From JAKQEM01 sp964391185 (GTDB lineage Bacteria; Patescibacteriota; Gracilibacteria; Peribacterales; Peribacteraceae): a stretch of DNA of 64,000 bases. Every line of letters begins with the position of its first letter. Position 1 is the first letter of the stretch. The notes under the pieces were generated by a model. The model was given only the letters and a program-made list of their open reading frames with translations, was not told where the DNA came from and did no database searches. The position numbers and the translations under genes were made by a program. Where the stretch lies: the NCBI GenBank assembly GCA_964391185.1, contig CAYMIX010000003.1, forward strand, positions 62,001 to 126,000, in the 5' to 3' direction. This document shows, in pieces, positions 52,091 through 60,215 of the stretch.

Positions 52091-52091
52091 T
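52086..52091 (+). promoter_or_regulatory. -10 TATAAT overlapping the upstream stop, driving leaderless mltG
   Basis: TATAAT (52086-52091) overlaps the TAA of the coiled-coil gene. It ends 6 nt before GTG 52098, so the transcript would begin at the start codon. Confidence 0.6.
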
Positions 52092-52097
52092 CTTTTG

Positions 52098-53114
52098 GTG
52101 AAGAAATTGATTTTGCCCATCGGGCTTTTGGCGTTGACTTGCTGGATCATCTGGAGAATGTTTTATGCGTTCGAAATTCGTGCACTCGATGCCGATAGCG
52201 ACAAGCGCATATCCGTTACGATTCCTTCGGGCTCTTCGACAGCAGCTATCGCACAACTGCTCGAAGATGAAGGAGTGATACGTTCGCCACTCGCTTTCAA
52301 AGCACTCGTAAAAAAGCAGGATCTCGCGGGGAAACTCCAAGCCGGAACATTTGTGTTGCAACCTTCGATGACGTCACAGGAAGTGGCTGAGGCTCTGACA
52401 CAAGGTAAAACATCGGAGATGTCCGTGACAATTCCCGAAGGATATACCGTCAAAGATATTGATGCATTATTGGCTGACAAGGGGCTTATAAAAGTGGGGG
52501 AGTTCATTGATTGTGCGAATGATTGTGACTTTGCCACTTTTGATTTCCTCGCGCCCCGTGGAGACCAGGCAAAGCGTGGGGGAAAGGTTGAAGGATACTT
52601 GTATCCAGATACCTACTTCGTTTCAGCGGAAGAATTTGTTCCGAAGTTTTTCATCGAACGATTGCTCGGTGTATTTCGTCAGCGTGTCGTCGAAGATTTG
52701 GCTGATGACATTAAAGCAACAGGTAGATCTCTTCATGAAATAATCATTATGGCATCGATCATTGAAGAGGAGACTAGGGGCGACAGTGAGCGTGCAATTG
52801 TCAGTGGCATTTTGTGGAAACGTTTTGATGAGGGCATTGGTCTATATGTCGATGCATCCAATCGATATATTCTTAATAAACCAACAGCCACGATTACGGC
52901 AGCAGATTTAGATATGGATTCGCCGTATAATCTTCGGAGGTATCGAGGCTTGCCACCAGGGCCAATTGCGAACCCGAGCTTGTCTAGTATGAAAGCTGCA
53001 TTGCACCCCGAAACTTCGCCGTATTATTACTACTTACATGGCTCTGATGGGCGAATAAGATATGCTATAACAAACGATGAGCATAACATGAATAAGGCAA
53101 AATACTTGAGATAA
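52098..53114 (+). CDS. mltG: endolytic transglycosylase MltG
   Basis: 338 residues starting at GTG 52098 (VKKLILPIG); a TTG one codon upstream (52095) is the alternative. An N-terminal membrane helix, a LysM-like beta segment (about 30-110, TIPSGSSTAAIAQLLEDEGV) and the YceG domain with catalytic Glu223 in ASIIEEETR. GYLYPDTYFVSAEE and GLPPGPIANPSLSSMKAAL are signature blocks. MltG cuts nascent glycan strands and sets their length. Confidence 0.95.
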   Translation: MKKLILPIGLLALTCWIIWRMFYAFEIRALDADSDKRISVTIPSGSSTAAIAQLLEDEGVIRSPLAFKALVKKQDLAGKLQAGTFVLQPSMTSQEVAEALTQGKTSEMSVTIPEGYTVKDIDALLADKGLIKVGEFIDCANDCDFATFDFLAPRGDQAKRGGKVEGYLYPDTYFVSAEEFVPKFFIERLLGVFRQRVVEDLADDIKATGRSLHEIIIMASIIEEETRGDSERAIVSGILWKRFDEGIGLYVDASNRYILNKPTATITAADLDMDSPYNLRRYRGLPPGPIANPSLSSMKAALHPETSPYYYYLHGSDGRIRYAITNDEHNMNKAKYLR

Positions 53115-53125
53115 TGACGTTTTTA

Positions 53126-53134
53126 TGCTATAAT
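53126..53134 (+). promoter_or_regulatory. extended -10 TGC-TATAAT of LOG-family gene
   Basis: TGC (53126-53128) plus a perfect TATAAT (53129-53134), identical in core to those at 23592 and 47837; GACG...TTATGCTATAAT is shared with the PrsW promoter. Leader about 28 nt. Confidence 0.75.
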
Positions 53135-53169
53135 ATGAGAGAAAACAGATATCATTCATTATTCCATAT

Positions 53170-53808
53170 ATGAGTCCCATACCAGAGACTGGAGGCCATG
53201 GAAACGCTCATTATCACCGCTTGAAAATTGCGGTGATGGGCTCTGCGAGCGGTCCCCAGACGGAAGATCCTGTTTCGCGAGAAAAAGCTCGTACCCTTGG
53301 TGCGGAAATTGCTCGCCGCGGACATATTTTTGTGAATGGTGCCTGTCCTGGCTTGCCAAACGATGCATTACTCGCAGCTCAGGAAGGCGGAGCATTTACT
53401 GTTGGAATTTCTCCCGCGTTTTCTGAGTATCAGCATGTACATGAGTATCTTTCGCCACATGATCACGATTTGATCATCTACACAGGTTTCGGATTCATGG
53501 AACGCGACATCATCAATATTCGTTCCGCTGACGGTGTGATTATCATCGGAGGTGGCGTAGGGACATTAAATGAATTTACGATTGCATACGATGAAGGGCG
53601 CCCAACAGGCATCGTGACGAACTCCGGTGGCATTAGCAATTCCATTCCACACATCGTGGAGGAATTGTGTCAGCGTGAGATTCCACCAAACATGGTATTT
53701 GATGATGATCCTGCAAAGTTGCTTGATAAACTGGAAGTCGCTATCCGCGCTTTCCCACTTCCATTGGATAAAGATTCACGCGTAACACAGAAGAAAATCC
53801 CAGGTTAA
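53170..53808 (+). CDS. LOG-family / TIGR00725-like Rossmann protein
   Basis: 212 residues. Rossmann fold with KIAVMGSASG at the N-terminus, RRGHIFVNGACPGLP, MERDIINIRSADGVIIIGGGVGTLNEF, which holds the PGGxGTxxE-like motif (here GGGVGTLNE), and LDKLEVAIRAF. LOG proteins are nucleoside 5'-monophosphate phosphoribohydrolases (cytokinin-activating in plants) or of unknown role in bacteria. The Glu and Arg needed are in place, so hydrolysis of a nucleotide is likely. It overlaps der by 4 nt in convergent orientation. Confidence 0.85.
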   Translation: MSPIPETGGHGNAHYHRLKIAVMGSASGPQTEDPVSREKARTLGAEIARRGHIFVNGACPGLPNDALLAAQEGGAFTVGISPAFSEYQHVHEYLSPHDHDLIIYTGFGFMERDIINIRSADGVIIIGGGVGTLNEFTIAYDEGRPTGIVTNSGGISNSIPHIVEELCQREIPPNMVFDDDPAKLLDKLEVAIRAFPLPLDKDSRVTQKKIPG

Positions 53809-55148
53809 CCTTCTTTGGTTATCCAGCGAATAGGAACTCCCTCGAAGGAGAACAAGCTACGGAGATTATTATCGAGGAATCTCAATTGTGTTACATCGAC
53901 ATCACGAGGATTTTTAACAAATACGACGAATGTTGGAGGAATCCCTTCCGCTTGTGTGATGTACTTGCTGCGATTGAGTGCGCGTGCTGGAACATGGTGA
54001 ATAACTTCCTCGTACCAGTGCTTGAGGTCCTTGGTTCCGATGCGCCGATGCATATTGCTGTGTACGAGTGAGAGTAGGGGGAACAGTTTCAGCAAACCTT
54101 CGCGAGAAAGTGCTGATACAAAGAGTATTGGCGCAAATCGGCAGAACTGGAAAGATGCACGCACTTCAGCTTCTTTTTCTGCGCGTTCTTCGCGGCTGAG
54201 CAAATCTGCTTTATTCAAGACAATAATGAAACCTTTTCCTTCTTCCACCGCCATGCTCGCAATACGTTTATCCTGTTTGCTCACGACATCCTGGGCATCA
54301 AGTACGAGCACAGTGATATCACTATCCTGAATTGCCTGAATACTCTTGATAGCACTGATAGATTCTAAGTCTTCATCAACACGAGACTTACGACGAAGAC
54401 CTGCCGTATCGACGAAGATATATTCGCGATCTTCATGCTTGATGATGGAATCCGATGAGTCGCGCGTGGTTCCTGGTATGTCAGAAACAATGCGCGCAGA
54501 CAACTCGCGTTGAGGATCACTCATGAGAGCGTTCACGATCGAACTTTTTCCAACGTTCGGTTTGCCAATGATGGCGATGCGTGGTGGATTCTCTTCGGAT
54601 ACTTCGTCTATTGCTTTCTGAAAGTGCAGTCCTTTTAGCTTTGCAACGATCATGGATTCTAGTTCACCTATACCGAGTCCGTGCACGGAGCTAATTGCGA
54701 CGACATCGTCCGTGAGACCGAGCTCATAATATTGAGACATCTTTTCTTCTGCCTGTGCGAAGTTGTCACACTTCGTGAGAGCGAGAATAACCGGTACATG
54801 ACTGCGCTTTTGTTTGCGCAAAATATCGACGACGGTGTAATCACTTGCTGTGAGCTCTTCTCGTGTGTTGATGGTGAAGACGATCAAGTCAGCCGATTCC
54901 AAAGCGACGAGTGATTGTGCTGAAACGTCCGCTTCGAAATCTTTATCCGTAGAACCACCCCCAATACCACCCGTATCAAGCAGAAGATAATCCATCTCCT
55001 GAGACTCAACACGGTACACAACGTGGTCACGCGTGGTTCCAGCGATGTCGCTCACGATTGCGCGGCGTCTTCCGACAATCCTATTAAAGAGCGTCGACTT
55101 ACCAGTGTTTGGGCGGCCGATGATTGCGACTGTAGGTAGTTTGGCCAT
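53805..55148 (-). CDS. der: ribosome biogenesis GTPase Der (EngA)
   Basis: 447 residues. Two G domains: GRPNTGKSTLFN, DTGGI, TKCD in the first, GKPNVGKSSIVNAL, DTAGLRRK, NKAD in the second; then the KH-like C-terminal domain (about 350-445). Der binds the 50S and is essential in most bacteria. A TAGAAT -10 (55163-55158 on the minus strand) ends 9 nt before ATG 55148, so the leader would be about 2 nt. Confidence 0.96.
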   Translation of the reverse strand: MAKLPTVAIIGRPNTGKSTLFNRIVGRRRAIVSDIAGTTRDHVVYRVESQEMDYLLLDTGGIGGGSTDKDFEADVSAQSLVALESADLIVFTINTREELTASDYTVVDILRKQKRSHVPVILALTKCDNFAQAEEKMSQYYELGLTDDVVAISSVHGLGIGELESMIVAKLKGLHFQKAIDEVSEENPPRIAIIGKPNVGKSSIVNALMSDPQRELSARIVSDIPGTTRDSSDSIIKHEDREYIFVDTAGLRRKSRVDEDLESISAIKSIQAIQDSDITVLVLDAQDVVSKQDKRIASMAVEEGKGFIIVLNKADLLSREERAEKEAEVRASFQFCRFAPILFVSALSREGLLKLFPLLSLVHSNMHRRIGTKDLKHWYEEVIHHVPARALNRSKYITQAEGIPPTFVVFVKNPRDVDVTQLRFLDNNLRSLFSFEGVPIRWITKEG

Positions 55149-55202
55149 TTCCCGCTTATTCTACAGGAAAAAGGACTTTTGGATACCTCACTTTACAGTC
55201 CA

Positions 55203-56027
55203 TTAAAAACGGTGAACGTTGTCGATGGTGTCGACTAACATGCTACTGCCGTACTGTTTAATCGTCAGTACAGCGTCTTGCAGCATGCGTATGAGCAATT
55301 CTTGGTAGTGAGCGCAGTCTGGTCGGATGCCGATTGTTCGGATATTTATCATGCTGATATGAGCCGAAAGAGGATCATGAATTGGGCGATGGTAGGAGGG
55401 GAAGGTGGTTATTTCTTCAGTCTCTTCGGCAAACAAATATCCCTCTAAACCCTGAGGAATTCGAGAATTGCTCCACACTTTGTAGTGTCGAACATGTGGG
55501 GCAAAGCTATATTGTTTGCCTTGTTCTTCCTCTGCTGCTTTGGCAGCAAGCTTTTTGTGAAATGATCCTGCTGTAAGTGCGCCCGCTCCGTATATGTCCC
55601 GTTCTAAGCTGGTCATGTCTGCAACATGTGAATGTTCAGCAGGGTGTTCACGAACATTCATGCCCGTACGAAGAGTAGGCATTCCCATAAGACGTATCTG
55701 TTTTTCCCATAAACCAAGGACGACACGAGTGGTGCGCAGTGCTACATCGACGGCGATTCTTCTTTCCAGCAACGCCTTCTCAGGGTCAAAATCAGGTTTG
55801 GTTTTCGCATTGCTACTCATCAGATTTCTCATACGATCGCCAAATGATGCATTCATTGCAGCAATAAGCGGGTTACTAGGATTATCCTCAATAGCTTGGC
55901 AAACAAATCCCCATTCTTTATCACCACCATAGCCATCGAAGGTATTATATCCACCGTTAAACAGAAAGAATTGGTGTCCAGTTCCAAGCTCCCTTTCTAG
56001 TGCCTTTAGTTCTGACTCCATTGACAT
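55203..56027 (-). CDS. hypothetical 274-aa protein
   Basis: Unrecognised soluble protein. Distinct features are a Gly/Tyr/Phe-rich stretch near the N-terminus (FFLFNGGYNTFDGYGGDKEWGF), a helical middle (DPEKALLERRIAVDVALRTT) and a histidine-containing segment (REHPAEHSHVADM). The final 60 residues look alpha/beta (AHISMINIRTIGIRPD). No signal peptide or membrane helix. TAGCAT ends 6 nt before ATG 56027, possibly a leaderless promoter. It is a solitary minus-strand gene. Confidence 0.6.
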   Translation of the reverse strand: MSMESELKALERELGTGHQFFLFNGGYNTFDGYGGDKEWGFVCQAIEDNPSNPLIAAMNASFGDRMRNLMSSNAKTKPDFDPEKALLERRIAVDVALRTTRVVLGLWEKQIRLMGMPTLRTGMNVREHPAEHSHVADMTSLERDIYGAGALTAGSFHKKLAAKAAEEEQGKQYSFAPHVRHYKVWSNSRIPQGLEGYLFAEETEEITTFPSYHRPIHDPLSAHISMINIRTIGIRPDCAHYQELLIRMLQDAVLTIKQYGSSMLVDTIDNVHRF

Positions 56028-56147
56028 GGTCTGATGCTACGCACGCATATGAATGTCTGTCAATATTTGTCAAAGAGAGAATAGATAATGTATTACGCAA
56101 ATGTATACTTTTAGACTGTTGACGAATCCGTTTTGTCAGATGAACGC

Positions 56148-57161
56148 TTAAAACTCAAGCTCAATGTTGTTCGTACGAGAAATTTCTCGTAACTTTTTAA
56201 TAGCTTTAGTGTGCAATTGACGTACACGTTCGTGCGTTATACCTAATTTTGCCCCAATCTCTTTGTAGTCTAAAGGTGCATCCGAATATTCTCCCGCTGC
56301 ATTTGCAATGGCATATCTACCCCTAATAATGAGCTGATCGCGCTCGGGAAGGAGATCAATTGCGTCTAATAAATTTGCACGTAGTCTACCATGGTCTTGT
56401 TCTGTTAATGCAAATGACTCTCTTTCTGGTATTTCATATTCAGAGCCTTCTGCATGCTGGCTATTCTTAAACAAATATTTTCTATTAGTACCAATCATTC
56501 TACTCAGTCCACGTCGTATTACCCATGTGGCGTAGGTGCTGAATTTGTTGCCAAGACTATAATCAAAGCTATCCACAGCCTTCATTAAATACACATTTCC
56601 ATCTCCAACCATATCGAAAAAATCCACTGGTTCATGAGTGTGTGTTTTTGCGAGGGAAACAACCAGGCGGAGATTAGAACTGACGATTGTGTCTCTCGTA
56701 TTTTGTGCGATTGTCCACACTGTATCGAAGTATGATACTGAGTTCCTCAATTCCTTTGTTATTCTTCCGTTCCTTTGCATTGATTGCGAAATTTGTACCC
56801 GTTCTTGCGCAGATTGAAACTTCGCGTAATTCATTTTCCGAAACAAGTGTCGCTCCTGCTCTGGCGTGAGAAGTGGATGTTGAAGATACAAGGATTGCAG
56901 ATACGGGGGGAGTCCCGCTGGCGGTTTGGGATTGGCCTGCTTCCTTTTTGATAATGGCATCGAATCGAGAAATGTTTGACGATCCTTCTCCCCATGAAAA
57001 TCTTTACTATCTATAAAACAAATCTCCTGTTGTAAAATTTCTCTGATTTTTCTGTGTACCAATTGGTTGTGAGGAAGTAACAAAGATTTTTCGAACAATT
57101 GCCTATCGCCGTTCCTCTTAGCACAGTTTTGGTGTTGAGATGGGTGCATTTCCTCATTCAT
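56148..57161 (-). CDS. additional sigma-70-family RNA polymerase sigma factor
   Basis: 337 residues. Region 1.2-like LPPYLQSLYLQHPLLTPEQE (about 83-102), region 2 SNLRLVVSLAKTHTHEPVDF...DGNVYLMKAVDSFDYSLGNKFSTYATWVIRRGLSRMIG, a shortened linker, and region 4 LPERDQLIIRGRYA...YKEIGAKLGITHERVRQLHTKAIKKLRE. Region 1.1 is replaced by an unrelated basic/polar N-terminus (about 1-80). It is a full sigma (not ECF), distinct from the primary RpoD whose gene begins at 63701. It probably directs a subset of promoters. Divergent from leuS with a very strong promoter. Confidence 0.93.
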   Translation of the reverse strand: MNEEMHPSQHQNCAKRNGDRQLFEKSLLLPHNQLVHRKIREILQQEICFIDSKDFHGEKDRQTFLDSMPLSKRKQANPKPPAGLPPYLQSLYLQHPLLTPEQERHLFRKMNYAKFQSAQERVQISQSMQRNGRITKELRNSVSYFDTVWTIAQNTRDTIVSSNLRLVVSLAKTHTHEPVDFFDMVGDGNVYLMKAVDSFDYSLGNKFSTYATWVIRRGLSRMIGTNRKYLFKNSQHAEGSEYEIPERESFALTEQDHGRLRANLLDAIDLLPERDQLIIRGRYAIANAAGEYSDAPLDYKEIGAKLGITHERVRQLHTKAIKKLREISRTNNIELEF

Positions 57162-57169
57162 ACTTATAA

Positions 57170-57198
57170 ACTATAAAACTGTTTTGTATAGATATCAA
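57170..57198 (-). promoter_or_regulatory. promoter of the extra sigma factor gene
   Basis: Minus strand TTGATA (57198-57193), 17-bp spacer, TATAGT (57175-57170). The -10 ends 8 nt before ATG 57161; leader about 1 nt. Confidence 0.75.
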
Positions 57199-57216
57199 AT
57201 AGATTATAAGCAGCAA

Positions 57217-57246
57217 TTGCGATATTTACCTAGAAACCGATACAAT
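57217..57246 (+). promoter_or_regulatory. promoter of leuS (leaderless)
   Basis: TTGCGA (57217-57222), 18-bp spacer, TACAAT (57241-57246). The -10 ends 6 nt before ATG 57253, so the mRNA would start at the AUG. Confidence 0.65.
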
Positions 57247-57252
57247 TGGTTT

Positions 57253-59667
57253 ATGCACAACGACTACGTGCCGTCATCGGTCGAACCCAAGTGGCAGGGA
57301 AAATGGAGGGAGGCGAAGGTGTACGAGGTGGATATCAACCATGTAAAAAAAGAAGAGAAATTTTATAGTTTAGTGATGTTTCCATATCCAAGTGGAGACA
57401 AGCTGCATGTCGGCCATTGGTACAACTACAGTCCTGCCGATAGCTTTGCCCGCTATCAGCGCATGCTGGGGAAGAAGGTTTTTTCCCCGATGGGGTTTGA
57501 TGCCTTCGGGTTGCCAGCAGAAAATTATGCAATCAAAACAGGAACGCCACCCGCGGAATCCATAGTTAAAAATGTTGAGACGATGGTGAAGCAGCTCAGC
57601 CGCATCGGCACAATGTATGACTGGAGCAAGATGGTCAATACGAGTACGCCGGAATATTACCAATGGACACAGTGGCTGTTCTTGCAAATGTTTAAGCACG
57701 ACATTGCGTATCGCAAAGAAGCGAATGTGAACTGGTGTCCCAAGGATCAGACCGTGCTCGCGAACGAACAAGTGAAAGACGGTGCATGCGAACGTTGTGG
57801 AACGGAGGTTATTCAGAAGCCGCTCACGCAATGGTTTTGGAAGATCACGAAATACGCCGATGCATTGCTCGATAATCTTGATGGTCTTGATTGGCCGGAG
57901 AAGACAAAGACAATGCAGCGCAATTGGATAGGCCGGAGCGAAGGAGCTGAAATCGAATTTACCATTGATCCTTCGTCGAACTCGGGAGGAGAATTGAACA
58001 TAAAAGTCTTTACAACTCGCCCTGATACATTGTTTGGTGTCACGTATATCGTTTTGGCACCAGAGCATCCACTTGTTGAGAAAATTACGCCGAAGAATCA
58101 CCTCGGTGGCGTAGAGGCTTATAAGGAAGAAGTGAAAAAGAAAACCGAGATGCAACGTACGGATGTAAGCAAATCAAAAACGGGTGTCCCGACCGGAGCG
58201 TATGCATTGCATCCTGTGACTGGCGAAAAGTTGCCTATCTGGATCGCAGACTATGTTCTCATGAACTACGGGACAGGAGCTGTGATGGCAGTCCCGGCAC
58301 ATGACGAACGCGATTATGCATTTGCAAAAGCGATGAATCTTTCGATGATAGAAGTGGTAGTCGGTGGTGGCATTGAAGAAGCTGCATTTACCGAGCAAGG
58401 AATCGCGGTGAATTCACAATTTTTAGATGGTCTTACGACGCAAGAAGCAAAAAAGAAAATGATTGCGTGGTTGGAAGACGCGGAAAAGGGTAGGGGGGTA
58501 GTCAATTTCCGTTTGCGTGACTGGCTTGTCTCCCGTCAGCGCTATTGGGGCGCACCAATTCCGATCGTGTATGACCCAAACGGTACGGCACATCCTGTAC
58601 CAGAAGAACATCTTCCGTGGGTTCTTCCGACCGATGTTGAATTTAAGCCGACGGGAAAGTCTCCGCTTGTCGATTCGAAGGAATTTATCGAACGAACGGA
58701 GAAAATATTTGGCAAAGGTTGGACACCAGAATTCGATACCATGGATACGTTTGTTTGCTCGAGCTTCTACTATTTGCGATATTTGGCAGAAGGTGATGCA
58801 AAGAAAATGGTTGATCCTCACACGGAGAAAAATTGGATGCCGGTCGATATGTATATCGGTGGTCCGGAGCATGCATGCATGCATCTCATCTATGCGCGCT
58901 TCGTGATGATGGCGCTGAAGGACTTCGGCATTGTTTCGCACGAAGAACCATTTCGGCGTTTGGTGCACCAGGGATTAATTACGAATCAGGGAGCGAAGAT
59001 GAGCAAGAGTAAGGGAAATGTTGTTAGTCCGGATACGTTTGTAGAGCAGTATGGTGCAGATGTGTTTCGCATGTATCTGATGTTTATGGGTCCGTTTACC
59101 GATGGTGGTGACTGGAGTGATACCGGCATAAAAGGAATTGTACGTTTCGTGCAGCGCTTGTGGAGATTTATTCCCACTCATGCAAAAACAGAGCATAAAG
59201 ATGAAAAAATTGTGCTCCAGACATTGCACAAAACAATCAAAGCGGTCTCAGAAGGTTTGGAAAAAATGCACTTTAATACAGCAATTGCGAGCTTGATGGA
59301 ACTCTTGAATGAGCTTGAAAAACATGAAGCAGTCTCAATGGAAACAGCGCAGACGGTTGCGAAACTCCTGAGCCCACTCGCGCCACACTTAGCAGAGGAA
59401 TTATGGGAAGCGCTGAGTGGAAAAGGCTTTGTGCTCGATCAACAATGGCCGACGTTTGATCCTGTGATGCTCGCGTCAGATACATTGACGATCGTCGTGC
59501 AGATCAATGGAAAAGTGCGTGGAGATATCGTGGTACCAGCAGACACATCGAAAGAAGTCGTTATAAAAATGGCGAAAGATAACGAGAACGTGAAAAAGTA
59601 TTTGGAAGGCGCATCTCTGAAAAAAGAAATATACGTTCCACATAAGCTCGTTAGTTTCGTTATCTAA
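57253..59667 (+). CDS. leuS: leucyl-tRNA synthetase
   Basis: 804 residues from ATG 57253 (MHNDYVPSSVEPKWQGKW); an earlier in-frame start lies upstream of the promoter. Class I motifs: HIGH as LHVGHWYNY and KMSKS as GAKMSKSKGN. MFPYPSGDKLHVGH and the CP1 editing domain (about 220-410; TTRPDTLFGVTYIVLAPEHPL, MNYGTGAVMAVPAHDERDYAF with the Thr-rich and Asp editing sites) are present. A zinc-like CPKD...CERCG segment is in CP1. It charges tRNA-Leu. Confidence 0.97.
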   Translation: MHNDYVPSSVEPKWQGKWREAKVYEVDINHVKKEEKFYSLVMFPYPSGDKLHVGHWYNYSPADSFARYQRMLGKKVFSPMGFDAFGLPAENYAIKTGTPPAESIVKNVETMVKQLSRIGTMYDWSKMVNTSTPEYYQWTQWLFLQMFKHDIAYRKEANVNWCPKDQTVLANEQVKDGACERCGTEVIQKPLTQWFWKITKYADALLDNLDGLDWPEKTKTMQRNWIGRSEGAEIEFTIDPSSNSGGELNIKVFTTRPDTLFGVTYIVLAPEHPLVEKITPKNHLGGVEAYKEEVKKKTEMQRTDVSKSKTGVPTGAYALHPVTGEKLPIWIADYVLMNYGTGAVMAVPAHDERDYAFAKAMNLSMIEVVVGGGIEEAAFTEQGIAVNSQFLDGLTTQEAKKKMIAWLEDAEKGRGVVNFRLRDWLVSRQRYWGAPIPIVYDPNGTAHPVPEEHLPWVLPTDVEFKPTGKSPLVDSKEFIERTEKIFGKGWTPEFDTMDTFVCSSFYYLRYLAEGDAKKMVDPHTEKNWMPVDMYIGGPEHACMHLIYARFVMMALKDFGIVSHEEPFRRLVHQGLITNQGAKMSKSKGNVVSPDTFVEQYGADVFRMYLMFMGPFTDGGDWSDTGIKGIVRFVQRLWRFIPTHAKTEHKDEKIVLQTLHKTIKAVSEGLEKMHFNTAIASLMELLNELEKHEAVSMETAQTVAKLLSPLAPHLAEELWEALSGKGFVLDQQWPTFDPVMLASDTLTIVVQINGKVRGDIVVPADTSKEVVIKMAKDNENVKKYLEGASLKKEIYVPHKLVSFVI

Positions 59668-59731
59668 ATGAGATCCGAGTTTGCCTTGTGAGTCGACGAA
59701 GAGTGTCTCTGGAGCTCGTTAGTTTGGTGAT

Positions 59732-60142
59732 TTAATTTAATGAAGCATTTCTTTTTGACATGTTCACTAAGGCGAGGAATTTTCTATACTCGGTTGCAAA
59801 GATTTTTGCACATCGTAGAACTTCATCGAAACGTCCTGCCTCCGTTAATTCAAACGATGAAATAATTCCTCCACATAAGGAATTAAATGCACAATGGTAG
59901 TCTGGATGTTCGTGAATAGCCGATGATTGAGCAGGGGTATTACAGGAAGATAAAACCCGATAAATTCTATTCAAGCCTGCATAAGTCGGTCCTTCATCCA
60001 TTCGTCCTTCTGCAAAATTAATCATCAATGAATTCATTCGAATGACCAAATCGGTTAAGTCATCCTGTTTTGATCGAATAAGAATGCCACTTGTACCAAC
60101 GAGTTCCTCTTGCTGCCCTAAAGCGCTCTCTAGGCGATTCAT
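59732..60142 (-). CDS. hypothetical 136-aa protein
   Basis: Unrecognised. A soluble, helix-rich protein, with MNRLESALGQQEELVGTSG at the N-terminus and DEVLRCAKIFATEYRKFLAL at the C-terminus, and three Cys (SSCNTP, HCAFNSLC). TATAGT (60154-60149 on the minus strand) ends 6 nt before the ATG, a leaderless start. Converges with leuS. No function is proposed. Confidence 0.6.
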   Translation of the reverse strand: MNRLESALGQQEELVGTSGILIRSKQDDLTDLVIRMNSLMINFAEGRMDEGPTYAGLNRIYRVLSSCNTPAQSSAIHEHPDYHCAFNSLCGGIISSFELTEAGRFDEVLRCAKIFATEYRKFLALVNMSKRNASLN

Positions 60143-60148
60143 GCGATT

Positions 60149-60154
60149 ACTATA
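60149..60154 (-). promoter_or_regulatory. -10 TATAGT of the orphan at 59732
   Basis: TATAGT ends exactly 6 nt before ATG 60142, as in leuS, mltG and the m5C methyltransferase gene. Confidence 0.55.
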
Positions 60155-60203
60155 GATCTATAGTCAAATACGTCAATATTCGTGTCAAGTAATCATTTCA
60201 TGG

Positions 60204-60209
60204 TATCTT
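60204..60209 (+). promoter_or_regulatory. extended -10 TGG-TATCTT of the m5C methyltransferase gene
   Basis: TATCTT preceded by TGG ends 6 nt before the GTG start at 60216, predicting a leaderless mRNA on a GUG codon. Confidence 0.5.
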
Positions 60210-60215
60210 TAACCT

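Noticed and set aside
53060..53080. TATGCTATAAC, resembling the extended -10
   Set aside because: Lies inside the mltG coding region with no gene start behind it; chance match.
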